Positions 18,908-27,402 of a stretch of 53,768 bases of DNA are shown in pieces (positions within the stretch are counted from its first letter, which is position 1; each line of letters starts with the position of its first letter). The DNA is from a virus. Location of the stretch: the IMG/VR virus record IMGVR_UViG_3300009034_000051, positions 1-53,768 of that record; one strand, 5' to 3'. The position numbers and the translations under genes were made by a program. The notes under the pieces are model-generated. The model worked only from the letters and a program-made list of their open reading frames with translations, had not been told where the DNA came from and did no database searches.

Positions 18908-19921
18908 CGGCTTGTCCCCCTTGTCAGATGATTTATTTTCGACCTCCGAGAGATTGGAGGCGTTCGCTCCGCCCATAAATGCCCGAAGATCGGCAATCGC
19001 AGCTATAACCCTGCGCGCCCAACTTGGGGTATCTTCCGCTTCCGCCGCTCGGATCACGGCTGGCAAGTCTTCCGCCTCGACGCCAATTTGCCGGTACAGG
19101 CCGCGCAATTTCCGCTTGACGACCGCCACCTGGCCTGGCGGTAGTTCGACGCGGCGGCCACGAAAGCCGCCAGGTGATAAGGCGGCAACGGCGCGCCCTA
19201 ACTGCGCGCGCGTTACCTTGTCTTCGAGGTTATCCCAAATTCGCAATTTCCAAGTGCTTGGTTTTTCCTTGTCTGGGACATAGAGGTAAGCTTCCGCTGG
19301 ATAGCGGACCCCGTCTTCTGTTTTCCGCACCTCTTGATATCTATTATATATCTCATCCATCACGGCAAAAGCGTTTGCGGGTTCATTGTCAATGGTCCGC
19401 ATTGCCGTCATGGCCGTAGCCAAATCCTCTTTCGTGATGTCATGCGAGCCACAGAATGCCAAGAACAATCGCACGCGATCCGACCGATCTGGCTCCTCGT
19501 CGATAGCAACATACTCTTCGTCGTCGCTTAGAACAATATCAGCCATGCCTTTTACGGCCGGGACTTGCGCGCCCAGAAACGAGAGCGCCCGAAGATAGGG
19601 TTGCCCCTTGCCCTGGAAATCTCTATAGATCTCGGCGCTGCGTTTGCGGAATGCGCCGGTGCGAATCGAGGACGCGAGCTCGGGCGCAAGATCCCGAATC
19701 GACGCGTATAGACTGTTGCCCACGCGCCAAAGCCGATCAACCCAACCCCGAGCGGGTCCCTCTTGCGCATGATCAAGCGTCACAGGCGCCTCATGTACGC
19801 TTTTGTCATAGGAGGTGGCAATCTTGTCAAGGTCCTCGGCTGTCCACGTCCCCTTGTCGCCGTAAGCCCCAGCCCGGAATATCTCCAACTCTTCTATCGC
19901 ATCAGGCAATTGCTCTGGCAT
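18410..19921 (-). CDS. Head maturation protease fused to scaffold (Mu gpI-like)
   Basis: 503 residues. Residues 1-130 match the Mu-I-like prohead protease domain (FRAGAYGDKGTWTAEDLD, then APVTLDHAQEGPARGWVD with the likely catalytic His, and FRKRSAEIYRDF). A middle domain (about 190-300) resembles a DUF6582-like segment (YPAEAYLYVPD, then RAQLGRAVAALSPGGFRG). From about residue 338 a coiled coil and a Glu/Ala-rich scaffold region follow. The domain order protease-linker-scaffold is normal for this family. It cleaves head proteins after capsid assembly. Confidence 0.75.
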   Translation of the reverse strand: MPEQLPDAIEELEIFRAGAYGDKGTWTAEDLDKIATSYDKSVHEAPVTLDHAQEGPARGWVDRLWRVGNSLYASIRDLAPELASSIRTGAFRKRSAEIYRDFQGKGQPYLRALSFLGAQVPAVKGMADIVLSDDEEYVAIDEEPDRSDRVRLFLAFCGSHDITKEDLATAMTAMRTIDNEPANAFAVMDEIYNRYQEVRKTEDGVRYPAEAYLYVPDKEKPSTWKLRIWDNLEDKVTRAQLGRAVAALSPGGFRGRRVELPPGQVAVVKRKLRGLYRQIGVEAEDLPAVIRAAEAEDTPSWARRVIAAIADLRAFMGGANASNLSEVENKSSDKGDKPMAEDLAALQEKLEASEGEKESLTTKLKEATTALDAAQKELSELRGAKIKEEIAATVSAALAEATTPERIKALGEDAMKAFGERVRERFVDCADADGLAETVKTVIGQELEYVGKFAGSSGVKDLGDSQDLSDSQSLAAAAKTRAEETKKPFGVALAEVAKEVASR

Positions 19922-19937
19922 GATTCCGCTCCTATCT

Positions 19938-20909
19938 TCAAAATCGTTGAGGCGCCATTCCGATGTGCATCCGTGGCGCTTGAGGGTCTACATATTGCGC
20001 GCCTCGATATGTTACAGTACAGCGGCAAGCAAAACCAAATGGCGTCGACTCGTGGCCCGTACCAGCAAAGTAGCTGCCAATCGCGATCCAGCCTTGCCCT
20101 TGATTTGCTTGGTGTGTTTCCCGTACTCGTTCGTCGTCGGCTGTTATTGCTCGCTTCTCGCGACTTCCCAGATCGCGGGCGCGCGCATAAGCGCCTGTGC
20201 TCATCGCATGATTGATCTCCATGTTGGCAATCAGCCGCGATCGCCAGTCGGATAGCTTAGGATATTGTTTGCGAAGTTCTGCTGCGGCCGCATCGACGGA
20301 AGCTCCGCGCGCAAGCTCGCCAGAGATTATGCGAGCTATGTCATCCTTGGTTGTGGTGTTGACGCCAGTCACATGTCGAGCAAGGGTTTCCTCTGCCCAT
20401 CGGATTATCTGCTCGGGGACGGGTCGCGTGAATTCTCCAGCGTAGTAGTCGCTTTCGGTTCCCGTGCCAATCACTAAGCGCGGGAACTCATCTCCTAAGT
20501 CCATGTCTTGACCTGTGATAGACAATTGTATTTGGTTTTGCGCCTCGAGGAATCCTTGGCCTGTAGGACCGATAAGATGCGTACTATATCTTGGCGCCAC
20601 GGCAATAAGTTCTTTGCCTATTGCCGGCTCAAGCGCATCGATCAAGGCTCGCTCAATCGCTTGTCTGCTTACTCCTGGCCCAAGTCTGGATAACACAGCG
20701 CGCACGCTCTCGACTATCTTCCGTTGGCTAAGAGCAACCCACAAATCGTCGAAATAGAGCCCTGCCTTTGATACTGCAATGCGCTCCAGCTGCGCCCCAT
20801 GTGTTGTAACAATGCTGCCAGGCGCTCGTCGCGAGATCGCAAAAGCAACGCATGTAGCCGCGAAGCGCATGATTGATCGCCGATATATGCTGTCATCCCT
20901 TGCGCGCAT
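19938..20909 (-). CDS. Minor head protein, Mu F/SPP1 gp7-like
   Basis: 323 residues. The C-terminal half carries the family signature: RLIANMEINHAMSTGAYARA, then ITADDERVRETHQANQGQ and FGFACRCTVTYR, with the conserved Cys/His residues. These proteins sit inside the portal region and take part in DNA ejection or head assembly. ATG 20909 overlaps the portal gene end by 17 bases; a second ATG at 20870 is possible, but neither has a clear ribosome-binding site. Confidence 0.8.
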   Translation of the reverse strand: MRARDDSIYRRSIMRFAATCVAFAISRRAPGSIVTTHGAQLERIAVSKAGLYFDDLWVALSQRKIVESVRAVLSRLGPGVSRQAIERALIDALEPAIGKELIAVAPRYSTHLIGPTGQGFLEAQNQIQLSITGQDMDLGDEFPRLVIGTGTESDYYAGEFTRPVPEQIIRWAEETLARHVTGVNTTTKDDIARIISGELARGASVDAAAAELRKQYPKLSDWRSRLIANMEINHAMSTGAYARARDLGSREKRAITADDERVRETHQANQGQGWIAIGSYFAGTGHESTPFGFACRCTVTYRGAQYVDPQAPRMHIGMAPQRF

Positions 20910-22368
20910 CGGCCAACCTATCGAGCTTATCTAGCGCATCTACCACGCCAGCAAGCGTCTCCTGCTCATTGAGAGCCTCGAGCGATGGCAATCCCAGCGT
21001 CTCGCGGATATTGCGACGCCCAGTCTCGCTCATCTGAGAGTCCTCGACCACCTCTTCCGGTCTGTGGACGCCAAGGATTTCTACGACGTAACGCTGCATC
21101 TCTTTTGCCGCGGCAAGCTCTGGCATCATCGGCAAGACTCGCGACAATGCGCCGATCAATGCCGGCGCGTCCCTCTCAACGATAGGCGGGGCCTCGATCT
21201 TAATATCGCTTGGCGTCACGCTGAGACCGCGGCTAATAGCAATGTACTCGATAATGTCGCGATACACTCCTCGCCATTGCTCGCGCGAGGCGAGGAATTG
21301 TTTCATCATCGGCGGCTCCATCGCCGTCGCGGTCGCTAATCTGTAAGCTTCGCCGCCACCCATGTAATGGCCAAACACACCGCCAGCTAATCCTATCATC
21401 TGCATTAGCTGATTGGCGTCAATAAGGGCATTCGAGGCGCCCGTCTCTGGCCTAATGGATTTACGCTCGATTCCTTCGTTGTGGACAAAGGTAGAGCCCG
21501 GCGCTGCAGGTGGATTGGTTTCCGTCGCGCCACCGACTTGTAACGACGATTGGATTGCCGCTTGGTGACGAGCCACATCGGTAGGCCCGCTCTTGACAAG
21601 ATCATCCCAAGCGAATTGTGAGAGTGATGCGACTAACGCAATTCGCGCTCTTAGAAATCGGCGATGCGCAACGATCCAATCTAGCGCTGGCAAGAGGCCT
21701 GATTCACCGCGATCGCCAAGACCATAACGGACATGGTATACAACGGCATCCTCTTGCAATTTGTATTTCTCCGGCGTTTCCGCGCCCGTCTGCCCTGCGT
21801 CAAGCGGCGAGTAGATTGCAGGATAGGCGATGTGATTGACGGAGCCCTTGCTATCAGTCATCTCGCGAAGCCATAGATAGACTTCCTCTTTGTCTTCGCG
21901 ATTGGTAACTCGACCCGTTATCTCTAGCGGATCAATTCTCCGAATTGCTATTGGCTTGGACTTTGGCCAGATCGCAAAGAACATCTCGCCATCGACAAAC
22001 GCCTTGGCGGCATTCTCGCGTTGCCCGGTCTGCGATGTCGTTGAGCGATTGCCTTTGGATAGAAAATCCTCATCGATAACTTTCTGGAGCTTCGCGTCAT
22101 CGCTTGAGAACGTGAATCCCGCACCAATAGGAAAGTTGGTCCATAGCGCTGTGAGCTGCCTTGCGGAGGCGTCAACGCGCGCATATTTCCTGGCCCGCCT
22201 AACCGAGTCCGTCCGACTTGCCTGCTGCAAGTTACGCCCATCGGCATCCATCTGATAGCCGAGTTGATCAGCGCGGCGCAATTCCGCGAAGGTCTCTTTC
22301 GCATATTCGGCAGCTTCTTCGCGAAGCTGGACAAAAACATCAGGTGTGTTAGTTAAGGCCACGCTCAT
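20893..22368 (-). CDS. Portal protein
   Basis: 491 residues. Length, position and features match SPP1/HK97-type portal proteins: an N-terminal wing with RRARKYARVDASARQLT and FPIGAGFTFSSDDAKL, then KSKPIAIRRIDPLEITG, VVYHVRYGLGDRGESGLLPALDWI and a stem helix near 330-360. The C-terminal crown is helical. It starts 20 bases inside the end of the terminase gene. Confidence 0.85.
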   Translation of the reverse strand: MSVALTNTPDVFVQLREEAAEYAKETFAELRRADQLGYQMDADGRNLQQASRTDSVRRARKYARVDASARQLTALWTNFPIGAGFTFSSDDAKLQKVIDEDFLSKGNRSTTSQTGQRENAAKAFVDGEMFFAIWPKSKPIAIRRIDPLEITGRVTNREDKEEVYLWLREMTDSKGSVNHIAYPAIYSPLDAGQTGAETPEKYKLQEDAVVYHVRYGLGDRGESGLLPALDWIVAHRRFLRARIALVASLSQFAWDDLVKSGPTDVARHQAAIQSSLQVGGATETNPPAAPGSTFVHNEGIERKSIRPETGASNALIDANQLMQMIGLAGGVFGHYMGGGEAYRLATATAMEPPMMKQFLASREQWRGVYRDIIEYIAISRGLSVTPSDIKIEAPPIVERDAPALIGALSRVLPMMPELAAAKEMQRYVVEILGVHRPEEVVEDSQMSETGRRNIRETLGLPSLEALNEQETLAGVVDALDKLDRLADARKG

Positions 22369-24040
22369 AATCCGGTAGAATGTCTGGGATTAAAGCAGTA
22401 AGGTCAACTGTGTGCCGCTTAGTAGGCTCGGGCAGCTTAGGACAAAGGGCCAGCGCCAATGCGTCTCCACGATCTGGAGACCTACCGAGACGCTTCTTCA
22501 GCTCTTCCTTGCTTTCCAGGCGCTCTTGACCCGTAGAAGTAAAACCACGCCGACGGATAGAGCCTAAGTCGCCCTTGAGCTTCTCGTCGTCGACGATCTT
22601 TCCCTTTTCCTTCACCCACTCACGCGCGCGCCACCAAGACTCGACGCGCAAATTCTGGTAGCGATCTTCCTGAAATGCTCTTTGCGCAAAGCTGACTCCC
22701 TGGACATTGGTCCGGCCTTGCCCTAAGAGGACATCAACTACGCCAGCTCCGATCCCTATTACGTCAATGCTGACAAGCGCTGGATTCATTTCATCTATTT
22801 TTGACGCGACAAAACCAGCAACGGTCATCAGATCATCCGTCGCAAGGGTCCACAGCCCAACCATCTGATCGCCTTGTACCGCGGCAAGAACACTCTCGTC
22901 GCCTGTACCTGGCGATCGCGCAACGTCGACGCCGAACCGCAGACCAGCGCTCCGATCTACCGTATCGCGCGCTACCGATTGCTCGAGCCAACTAAGATAA
23001 ATAAGATTATCGGCGCCCCCCTCTGGGAAGTCTCCCAGAACTCGGGCCTGCCACATAGGAGAATCCTCTCCCCAGTCGTCGCGACGATCGAGCAACCATT
23101 CCCGTGTTGCAATACCTGGGATAGCATTGCAACCTGTTACTATATTGGGCGAGTCCAGCGCGGAAAGATGTAGACGAGTCCATCGGCCCTTGCGAAACGA
23201 TTCGTAGAATGGACCATCAGTTGCCAAAGGATTGCCTATCAAGAGAATGCGCGATCCTTCCGTTGCGCACAGGCCATGAATGGCTTCCATGATCGTATCT
23301 GTCAATGCTGATGCTTCGTCGACTTCGACAAATACACCATGTTGCGTGCGAAAGCTCGCGAAGTTTTCCGGATCTGTGGGGCTGATAGCGAAGGCTTCCC
23401 ATTGCGTCCCCAGCTTCCATTCGGTTTCATTCGCTTGGCCAATCATAGTAATAGCTTTGATCGGCGCTTGCTCCCGGACCCTGCGAATCTCGGGCCACAG
23501 TCCCTTCCGTAAACCCTTCCAGGATGCGGCGGAAGTGATCACATAGCCAGGCCGCTGTATGTTAAGAAACCAAGGCACGAGGGTCGCCGCAGTAAACGTT
23601 TTGCCAGCTGCATTAGACGATCGGCACGTTACCATATTGCGCGTGGCGACAGCCTCGATAAGATCTCGCTGAGATTGCCGGCTCTTCCGCTCGCGAACGA
23701 AGCGAATCGTATCGTCAGAGAATCCCTCCTCTGTCAACCATGCAATTAGGTTAGTGGGCTCGGCGAGCGGCTTATCCCAATAGGTAGCGCCTAGGACTCT
23801 ATGCGCCCAACCTAATGGGCTCACCCTTGTGTGCGCCTGATAGTAATAGCGCTTTACGGCCAACGTCGCGTCATCACCAAAACCAGCCGCTTCAAGATCT
23901 TTGACTACTTGTGACCCGGGGACATTGGCGGCAAAGCGCGAAGCAATCCACGACCTAAAGTCCGAGTAACTCCGAATCTCACGCATGAGAGCATCTATGG
24001 GCTTTTGCTCGCTACCTATTGCGTCGGCTTGGAGGATCAT
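22349..24040 (-). CDS. terL: Terminase large subunit
   Basis: 563 residues. The ATPase domain has Walker A SSNAAGKT at about residue 140 and Walker B GVFVEVDEAS near 235, followed by a coupling motif (LLIGNPLATDGPF). The C-terminal nuclease domain starts with LRFGVDVARSPGTGDES, whose Asp residues are the likely metal ligands, and continues with ALVSIDVIGIGAGVVD. It packages DNA through the portal. ATG overlaps the small-subunit stop as TAATG. Confidence 0.95.
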   Translation of the reverse strand: MILQADAIGSEQKPIDALMREIRSYSDFRSWIASRFAANVPGSQVVKDLEAAGFGDDATLAVKRYYYQAHTRVSPLGWAHRVLGATYWDKPLAEPTNLIAWLTEEGFSDDTIRFVRERKSRQSQRDLIEAVATRNMVTCRSSNAAGKTFTAATLVPWFLNIQRPGYVITSAASWKGLRKGLWPEIRRVREQAPIKAITMIGQANETEWKLGTQWEAFAISPTDPENFASFRTQHGVFVEVDEASALTDTIMEAIHGLCATEGSRILLIGNPLATDGPFYESFRKGRWTRLHLSALDSPNIVTGCNAIPGIATREWLLDRRDDWGEDSPMWQARVLGDFPEGGADNLIYLSWLEQSVARDTVDRSAGLRFGVDVARSPGTGDESVLAAVQGDQMVGLWTLATDDLMTVAGFVASKIDEMNPALVSIDVIGIGAGVVDVLLGQGRTNVQGVSFAQRAFQEDRYQNLRVESWWRAREWVKEKGKIVDDEKLKGDLGSIRRRGFTSTGQERLESKEELKKRLGRSPDRGDALALALCPKLPEPTKRHTVDLTALIPDILPDYERGLN

Positions 24041-24633
24041 TAAGATGGCTGCTCCTTAGGTGGCTCTGGAAACCCACCATCCATAGCGGCGCCCATGATA
24101 TTGGCAAACTCTCCCGGCGCGCCGACCTCTTGTCGATCGACAAGCCAACCCTGCAAGCGCGCCAATAATTCCATCGCCCGCAATTTAGGCTCGCATTTAA
24201 CTTTGACGAATATCCCATCACGTGTCGTCCGCGATGTGACCTCGCTCACTCGGCGGCGTTGCTCGAGGGAGAGCCCCTTGCTCTGTTTAATTTGTACTCC
24301 AGCTGGCCCCCAAGCCATTAGCTCGCCGGGATCGCCATAGATAATATTTTCCAGTTCGGCGACCATACGCTGCCGCTTATTCTCGGTTTTCTTGCGCGCT
24401 TTTTGGTCGGCTTGATCGATCGCGGTTTTGACGTCATCGCGTTGCATCAGCCGATAGCCTGCGGTACGCGCGGACCGCGGGCTATACCCAACTGCAATTG
24501 CAGCATGACAACTATTGCGTTTTGGATCTGAGATCAGCGCGTGGATAAATCCAGTGACACGCGCATCCATATCACGCGGTAGTTCGCGTGCCCGTTTTTT
24601 TTGATCCTTTGGCCGTGCTTTTGGTCTTGACAT
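24040..24633 (-). CDS. terS: Terminase small subunit (Terminase_2-like)
   Basis: 197 residues. A basic N-terminus is followed by the DNA-binding helix-turn-helix region (HAAIAVGYSPRSARTAGYRLM and RDDVKTAI) typical of Terminase_2 proteins, then coiled-coil helices (QADQKARKKTENK) for ring assembly. It lies directly upstream of the large subunit and next to the repeat-bearing intergenic region that could hold the packaging site. Confidence 0.85.
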   Translation of the reverse strand: MSRPKARPKDQKKRARELPRDMDARVTGFIHALISDPKRNSCHAAIAVGYSPRSARTAGYRLMQRDDVKTAIDQADQKARKKTENKRQRMVAELENIIYGDPGELMAWGPAGVQIKQSKGLSLEQRRRVSEVTSRTTRDGIFVKVKCEPKLRAMELLARLQGWLVDRQEVGAPGEFANIMGAAMDGGFPEPPKEQPS

Positions 24634-24660
24634 TTTGTGCGCATCTCGGTTGCGCGAAAC

Positions 24661-24690
24661 TTAGTAACCGAGCGTAATCAGATCTGTCAA
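24661..24690 (-). promoter_or_regulatory. Candidate late promoter upstream of terS
   Basis: On the minus strand TTGACA (24690-24685) is followed after 18 bases by TACTAA (24666-24661), which gives a perfect -35 and a weak -10. It lies 28 bases before the terS start. A weak -10 would suit a promoter that needs an activator. Confidence 0.4.
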
Positions 24691-24885
24691 GTCACTTTCG
24701 CCTTCTTTGCGCAAATGTCACAACTGCCAACCTAGGTTAGCGATGGCCGCGCTAGGTATTATCGCGTAGCGCGGTTTCTTTCTTTTCTTGGTTTCTGGTA
24801 CGGTTTTTGCTTTTCGTGCGCGCGCGCTTTAGCTTAGTTTAATTTAATTAAGCTTTTAATTTAAGGCGGATTTCCGCGCCGATTG

Positions 24886-24926
24886 GGATCCGATTAGGAT
24901 CCGATTAGGATCCGATTAGGATCCGA
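24886..24926. repeat. Phased 11-bp repeats (GGATCCGATTA)
   Basis: Three exact tandem copies of GGATCCGATTA plus a partial fourth (GGATCCGA). The 11-bp period places the same face of the helix towards a bound protein, and every unit carries the palindrome GGATCC. Such phased arrays are typical of iterons or terminase and replication initiator sites. Confidence 0.9.
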
Positions 24927-25099
24927 GTGGAGGGTATGCCTCTTAGTCATGTTAGTTAACGTAAGTGGGCGTCGATAGATCGTATCGTGTTGCGTAACCG
25001 CTTGTGCCGCGACGATGGCCAGCGCCGGGCAGGGCGTCGACATCTTTATCAGCGTCGATCAACCCGAAACGATCCAATCTATCGTTTTCGCCGTCTGTT

Positions 25100-25121
25100 C
25101 GCCTCGCCGTGTTGCGAGGCG
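25100..25121. terminator. Hairpin, possible weak terminator
   Basis: CGCCTCGC-CGTGTT-GCGAGGCG forms a perfect 8-bp stem with a 6-base loop, followed on the plus strand by TTGTTGCTG. It could stop plus-strand readthrough from the intergenic region before the early promoter; the T-tract is broken, so termination would be weak. Confidence 0.35.
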
Positions 25122-25213
25122 TTGTTGCTGTGGGCCTCTGCGCGCCGCGTCGATCCCTGATATTACTGGGGATACAGGCCACAAAAAAAAGCACAAAAAA
25201 AGATACGGTGGGG

Positions 25214-25242
25214 TTGACAAGCCGATCGCTAATGTCGATAAT
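25214..25242 (+). promoter_or_regulatory. Early rightward promoter, sigma-70 type
   Basis: TTGACA (25214-25219), a 17-base spacer and GATAAT (25237-25242) form a near-consensus promoter 32 bases before the first rightward gene, which itself has GAGGAG as ribosome-binding site. This is the strongest promoter match noticed in the window. Poly-A tracts at 25183-25202 upstream could act as an UP element. Confidence 0.8.
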
Positions 25243-25274
25243 ATTACCAGACTGAGAGACGAGGAGCCCAGAAA

Positions 25275-25979
25275 ATGACAGCGACAACCAACCAACCCAC
25301 CGAGATCAAGTTCAAATTGAACGATGGTCGCGAAGTAACGCTCACAGTGCGCGGGCGCGAGCAACTCGATCTAGTAGCTCGCACTCAAGATGGCAAGGTC
25401 TTAGGTTGTGGTCACAGCATCACTCCGCTATCGCCACAACAGCTGGCTGCTTGCCCAGCTCTTGGCGCGGCTAATCGGACACATTGTCTCGGCCGTCTAG
25501 CGCTTACAGCCGAGATCGCCAAGCAAGCAGAGCGTATGCTTACGGCATCTCAGGGTCGCGCCGATGCAGCTGCAACGCTCGCGACAGTCGAGGCGCGTGC
25601 CGAGGCCAAGCGTCTAGCGCCAGCTGACACGGTGATCTGCCAGCAAAAATGGTCAAACGGCGACCTGATGTCGGCCTGCTACGTCACAGACGACGACGTA
25701 GAGATCATCGCAAGCGATCAGTTAGAGCCAATCCACCATCACTACTATACGCTCCCGCGTGCAGACTACGAGGCGGCCAAGACTAAGCGCGATGCCAATA
25801 TCAAGTCTGCCAGGAGATATCAGGCAGAATTAATCGCAATGGACATCCCCGCCTCGGCGCGAGCAGATTATCGCCGATATAATGGCGACGCCGAAGCGGC
25901 TTGGGAGCGCGCCGATGAGGCCGCCTGGGCAGCAATCCGTAAGTATGGCGAGGCCATCGAGACTCAAGCCAAACGGTAA
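25275..25979 (+). CDS. First early protein, unknown function
   Basis: 234 residues, read from the strong promoter just upstream. The N-terminal part (about 1-80) is beta-rich (TEIKFKLNDGREVTLTVRG) with two Cys and a His (LGCGHSITPL, CPALG, RTHCLG) that may bind metal. The C-terminal half is helical and rich in Ala, Lys and Glu, and contains HHHYYTLPRADYEAAK. No family recognised. As the first gene behind the early promoter it is a candidate host-takeover or anti-defence protein, but this is inference only. Confidence 0.65.
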   Translation: MTATTNQPTEIKFKLNDGREVTLTVRGREQLDLVARTQDGKVLGCGHSITPLSPQQLAACPALGAANRTHCLGRLALTAEIAKQAERMLTASQGRADAAATLATVEARAEAKRLAPADTVICQQKWSNGDLMSACYVTDDDVEIIASDQLEPIHHHYYTLPRADYEAAKTKRDANIKSARRYQAELIAMDIPASARADYRRYNGDAEAAWERADEAAWAAIRKYGEAIETQAKR

Positions 25980-25990
25980 AGGCGACAAAT

Positions 25991-26020
25991 CACAAGCCCC
26001 CTGCGCGGGGGCGGGGAGAA
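25991..26020 (+). repeat. Hairpin-RBS leader, copy 1
   Basis: A 30-bp element found three times. It holds the hairpin GCCCCC-TGCGC-GGGGGC (25996-26012) followed directly by GGGGAGAA, which acts as ribosome-binding site for the gene starting at 26026. Copies 2 and 3 are at 26371-26400 and 26858-26887, identical over the 30 bases. Confidence 0.95.
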
Positions 26021-26025
26021 ATGAG

Positions 26026-26358
26026 ATGAACAACCACAAAATCGACATCCAGTACGACCAAGGCAACCCGCGACGTTACGGCAAGCCGTGGATTGCCAGG
26101 GTCACCGCGTGGCCAGCAAACGGGCGTCCGGAGCTTGAGTGGGGCCAGTGGTACGACGGCGCCAACGCCTACCTGCAGATCAGCGCGGCGAGCGGCGACA
26201 TCATCCGGTGGGGTATATTCGGTGATCGCCGCGGAGACAGAACCGAAGCCCTGTGGGGTATCGTGGAAGACGACGGCTCCGTCACCGAAACCGATCAGGC
26301 GGAAGCCCGCCGGCACTGGGAATCGCAACATGAAAGAAGCGCAAGCGTCGCGCAGTAG
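26026..26358 (+). CDS. Early protein of unknown function (behind hairpin leader 1)
   Basis: 110 residues. ATG 26026 is chosen because the hairpin leader's GGGGAGAA lies just upstream; the frame is open further left but within the upstream gene. It resembles a small alpha/beta protein with many Trp residues (PWIARVTAWPANGRPELEWGQ, then RWGIFGDRRG). The sequence has phage-typical features (YLQISAASGDIIRWG, EALWGIVEDDG) but no named family was recognised. Confidence 0.65.
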   Translation: MNNHKIDIQYDQGNPRRYGKPWIARVTAWPANGRPELEWGQWYDGANAYLQISAASGDIIRWGIFGDRRGDRTEALWGIVEDDGSVTETDQAEARRHWESQHERSASVAQ

Positions 26359-26370
26359 TGCGACGGATTA

Positions 26371-26400
26371 CACAAGCCCCCTGCGCGGGGGCGGGGAGAA
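26371..26400 (+). repeat. Hairpin-RBS leader, copy 2
   Basis: Second copy of the 30-bp element, identical to the copy at 25991-26020. The gene start follows 7 bases later at 26407. Confidence 0.95.
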
Positions 26401-26406
26401 ACAAAA

Positions 26407-26838
26407 ATGAACCACACTAGATATGCCATCGTCAGTTGCACAAAGTACCGCGGCTCGAGGAGCGACTATCGGTTGCTGGCAATTGCCGATGATAACGCAG
26501 CGGCTGATCGTCTCGCTAAAGATCACAATCCTGATTATGATCCGCACGTCGACTGCCGTCGGCTGCGCTACAATCAAGCATCGGCAACCTATGGCTCGGT
26601 TGCCGAAGTGGTGTGGCAATCGGCAATTTCTCCTCACGAGGATTGGGGGGCCACGCCCACGGCGCTCAATGCCAAAGCCTGCGAGATACACGACCAAGAA
26701 GGCGAGCATGACGGCATTTGGGACGCGGACGCCGTCATGGATAGCGCAATCGACGCCTTGGGCTGGGTTTTGCTTGTAGGCGACGGGCAGCCAGGCACAA
26801 CCGCTGGCCAGTACTACTTGGTTGATCTTGATCAATAA
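26407..26838 (+). CDS. Early protein of unknown function (behind hairpin leader 2)
   Basis: 143 residues. Begins with a strand and a helix (RYAIVSCTKYRGSRSDYRLL, then AIADDNAAADRLAKDHNPDY), ends with IDALGWVLLVGDGQPG. Acidic overall. No family recognised. It is separated from its neighbours by copies of the same leader, so each of the three genes has its own hairpin and ribosome-binding site. Confidence 0.6.
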   Translation: MNHTRYAIVSCTKYRGSRSDYRLLAIADDNAAADRLAKDHNPDYDPHVDCRRLRYNQASATYGSVAEVVWQSAISPHEDWGATPTALNAKACEIHDQEGEHDGIWDADAVMDSAIDALGWVLLVGDGQPGTTAGQYYLVDLDQ

Positions 26839-26857
26839 AGAGACGATCACACCATCA

Positions 26858-26887
26858 CACAAGCCCCCTGCGCGGGGGCGGGGAGAA
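26858..26887 (+). repeat. Hairpin-RBS leader, copy 3
   Basis: Third copy, again immediately before a start codon (26893). After the element copies 1 and 3 also share ATGAGATGA, which includes the start codon used. Confidence 0.95.
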
Positions 26888-26892
26888 ATGAG

Positions 26893-27330
26893 ATGAATAG
26901 TGACACGCAAAGGGAGCAAAGCGCCATGATCAAGACAATTACATTCGCAAACCACGCCCCGTTGCGCTCAGACCCAGAATCATGGGTCTGGCTATGGGAT
27001 GGCGGAGATTATTTGGGATACGAAACCATCTTTTTAATTTCCGGGAAAAAACAGCACCTGGTTTCCAGCTATCACATATTAGACGACGAAGATCGTCAGG
27101 CGCCCAGGTCAGGGTATCATCACCCTGTTAGCGAGTACAGTCGTGCAAAACATAGCGGTGGCGACGACGCCCGAACGTCAAGGTATATGCTTTGCACGGC
27201 TAATAGCAAGAAGGAGATAATCGCGTGGGCGCTGGCGGAAGCCCACAAACCGCGCCAGTGCAGGCGAATAACGAAATCTTGCCTTTGGGGCATCGCCGTC
27301 GCGCTAGGTTGGAAGGGCGAGGACGCCTAG
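26893..27330 (+). CDS. Early protein of unknown function (behind hairpin leader 3)
   Basis: 145 residues from ATG 26893; a second start at 26926 with GGGAG 8 bases upstream would give 134 residues. The core (WVWLWDGGDYLGYETIFLI, then KHSGGDDARTSRYMLC) looks folded, and the end is basic with Cys residues (RQCRRITKSCLW). No family recognised. Confidence 0.6.
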   Translation: MNSDTQREQSAMIKTITFANHAPLRSDPESWVWLWDGGDYLGYETIFLISGKKQHLVSSYHILDDEDRQAPRSGYHHPVSEYSRAKHSGGDDARTSRYMLCTANSKKEIIAWALAEAHKPRQCRRITKSCLWGIAVALGWKGEDA

Positions 27331-27402
27331 ATCGCCGCTCAGCGGGACGCCGCCTGGATCGCCTGGGCGTCCCGCATAGAGCCGAAGAAAGAGGACGAAA
27401 CG

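Larger units (their letters stand above)
24634..25274. other. 640-base non-coding divergent control region (possible ori/pac)
   Basis: No gene is supported here; the short frames that cross it have no ribosome-binding sites or natural sequence. It holds an AT-rich stretch (24829-24865, TTTAATTTAATTAAGC-like), a phased GGATCC repeat array (24886-24926), a perfect 8-bp stem hairpin (25100-25121), poly-A tracts (25183-25202) and divergent promoter candidates. Position next to terS suggests a packaging site; the AT-rich stretch plus phased repeats would also suit a replication origin. Confidence 0.6.

Noticed and set aside
24886-24926. CRISPR repeats
   Set aside because: Units are 11 bp, contiguous and without spacers.
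24634-25274. Short open frames on both strands
   Set aside because: They lack ribosome-binding sites, have low-complexity or Arg-rich sequence and overlap promoter and repeat elements.
26368-26955. Minus-strand protein of 195 residues
   Set aside because: It mirrors the real rightward genes and crosses two hairpin leaders; no ribosome-binding site.
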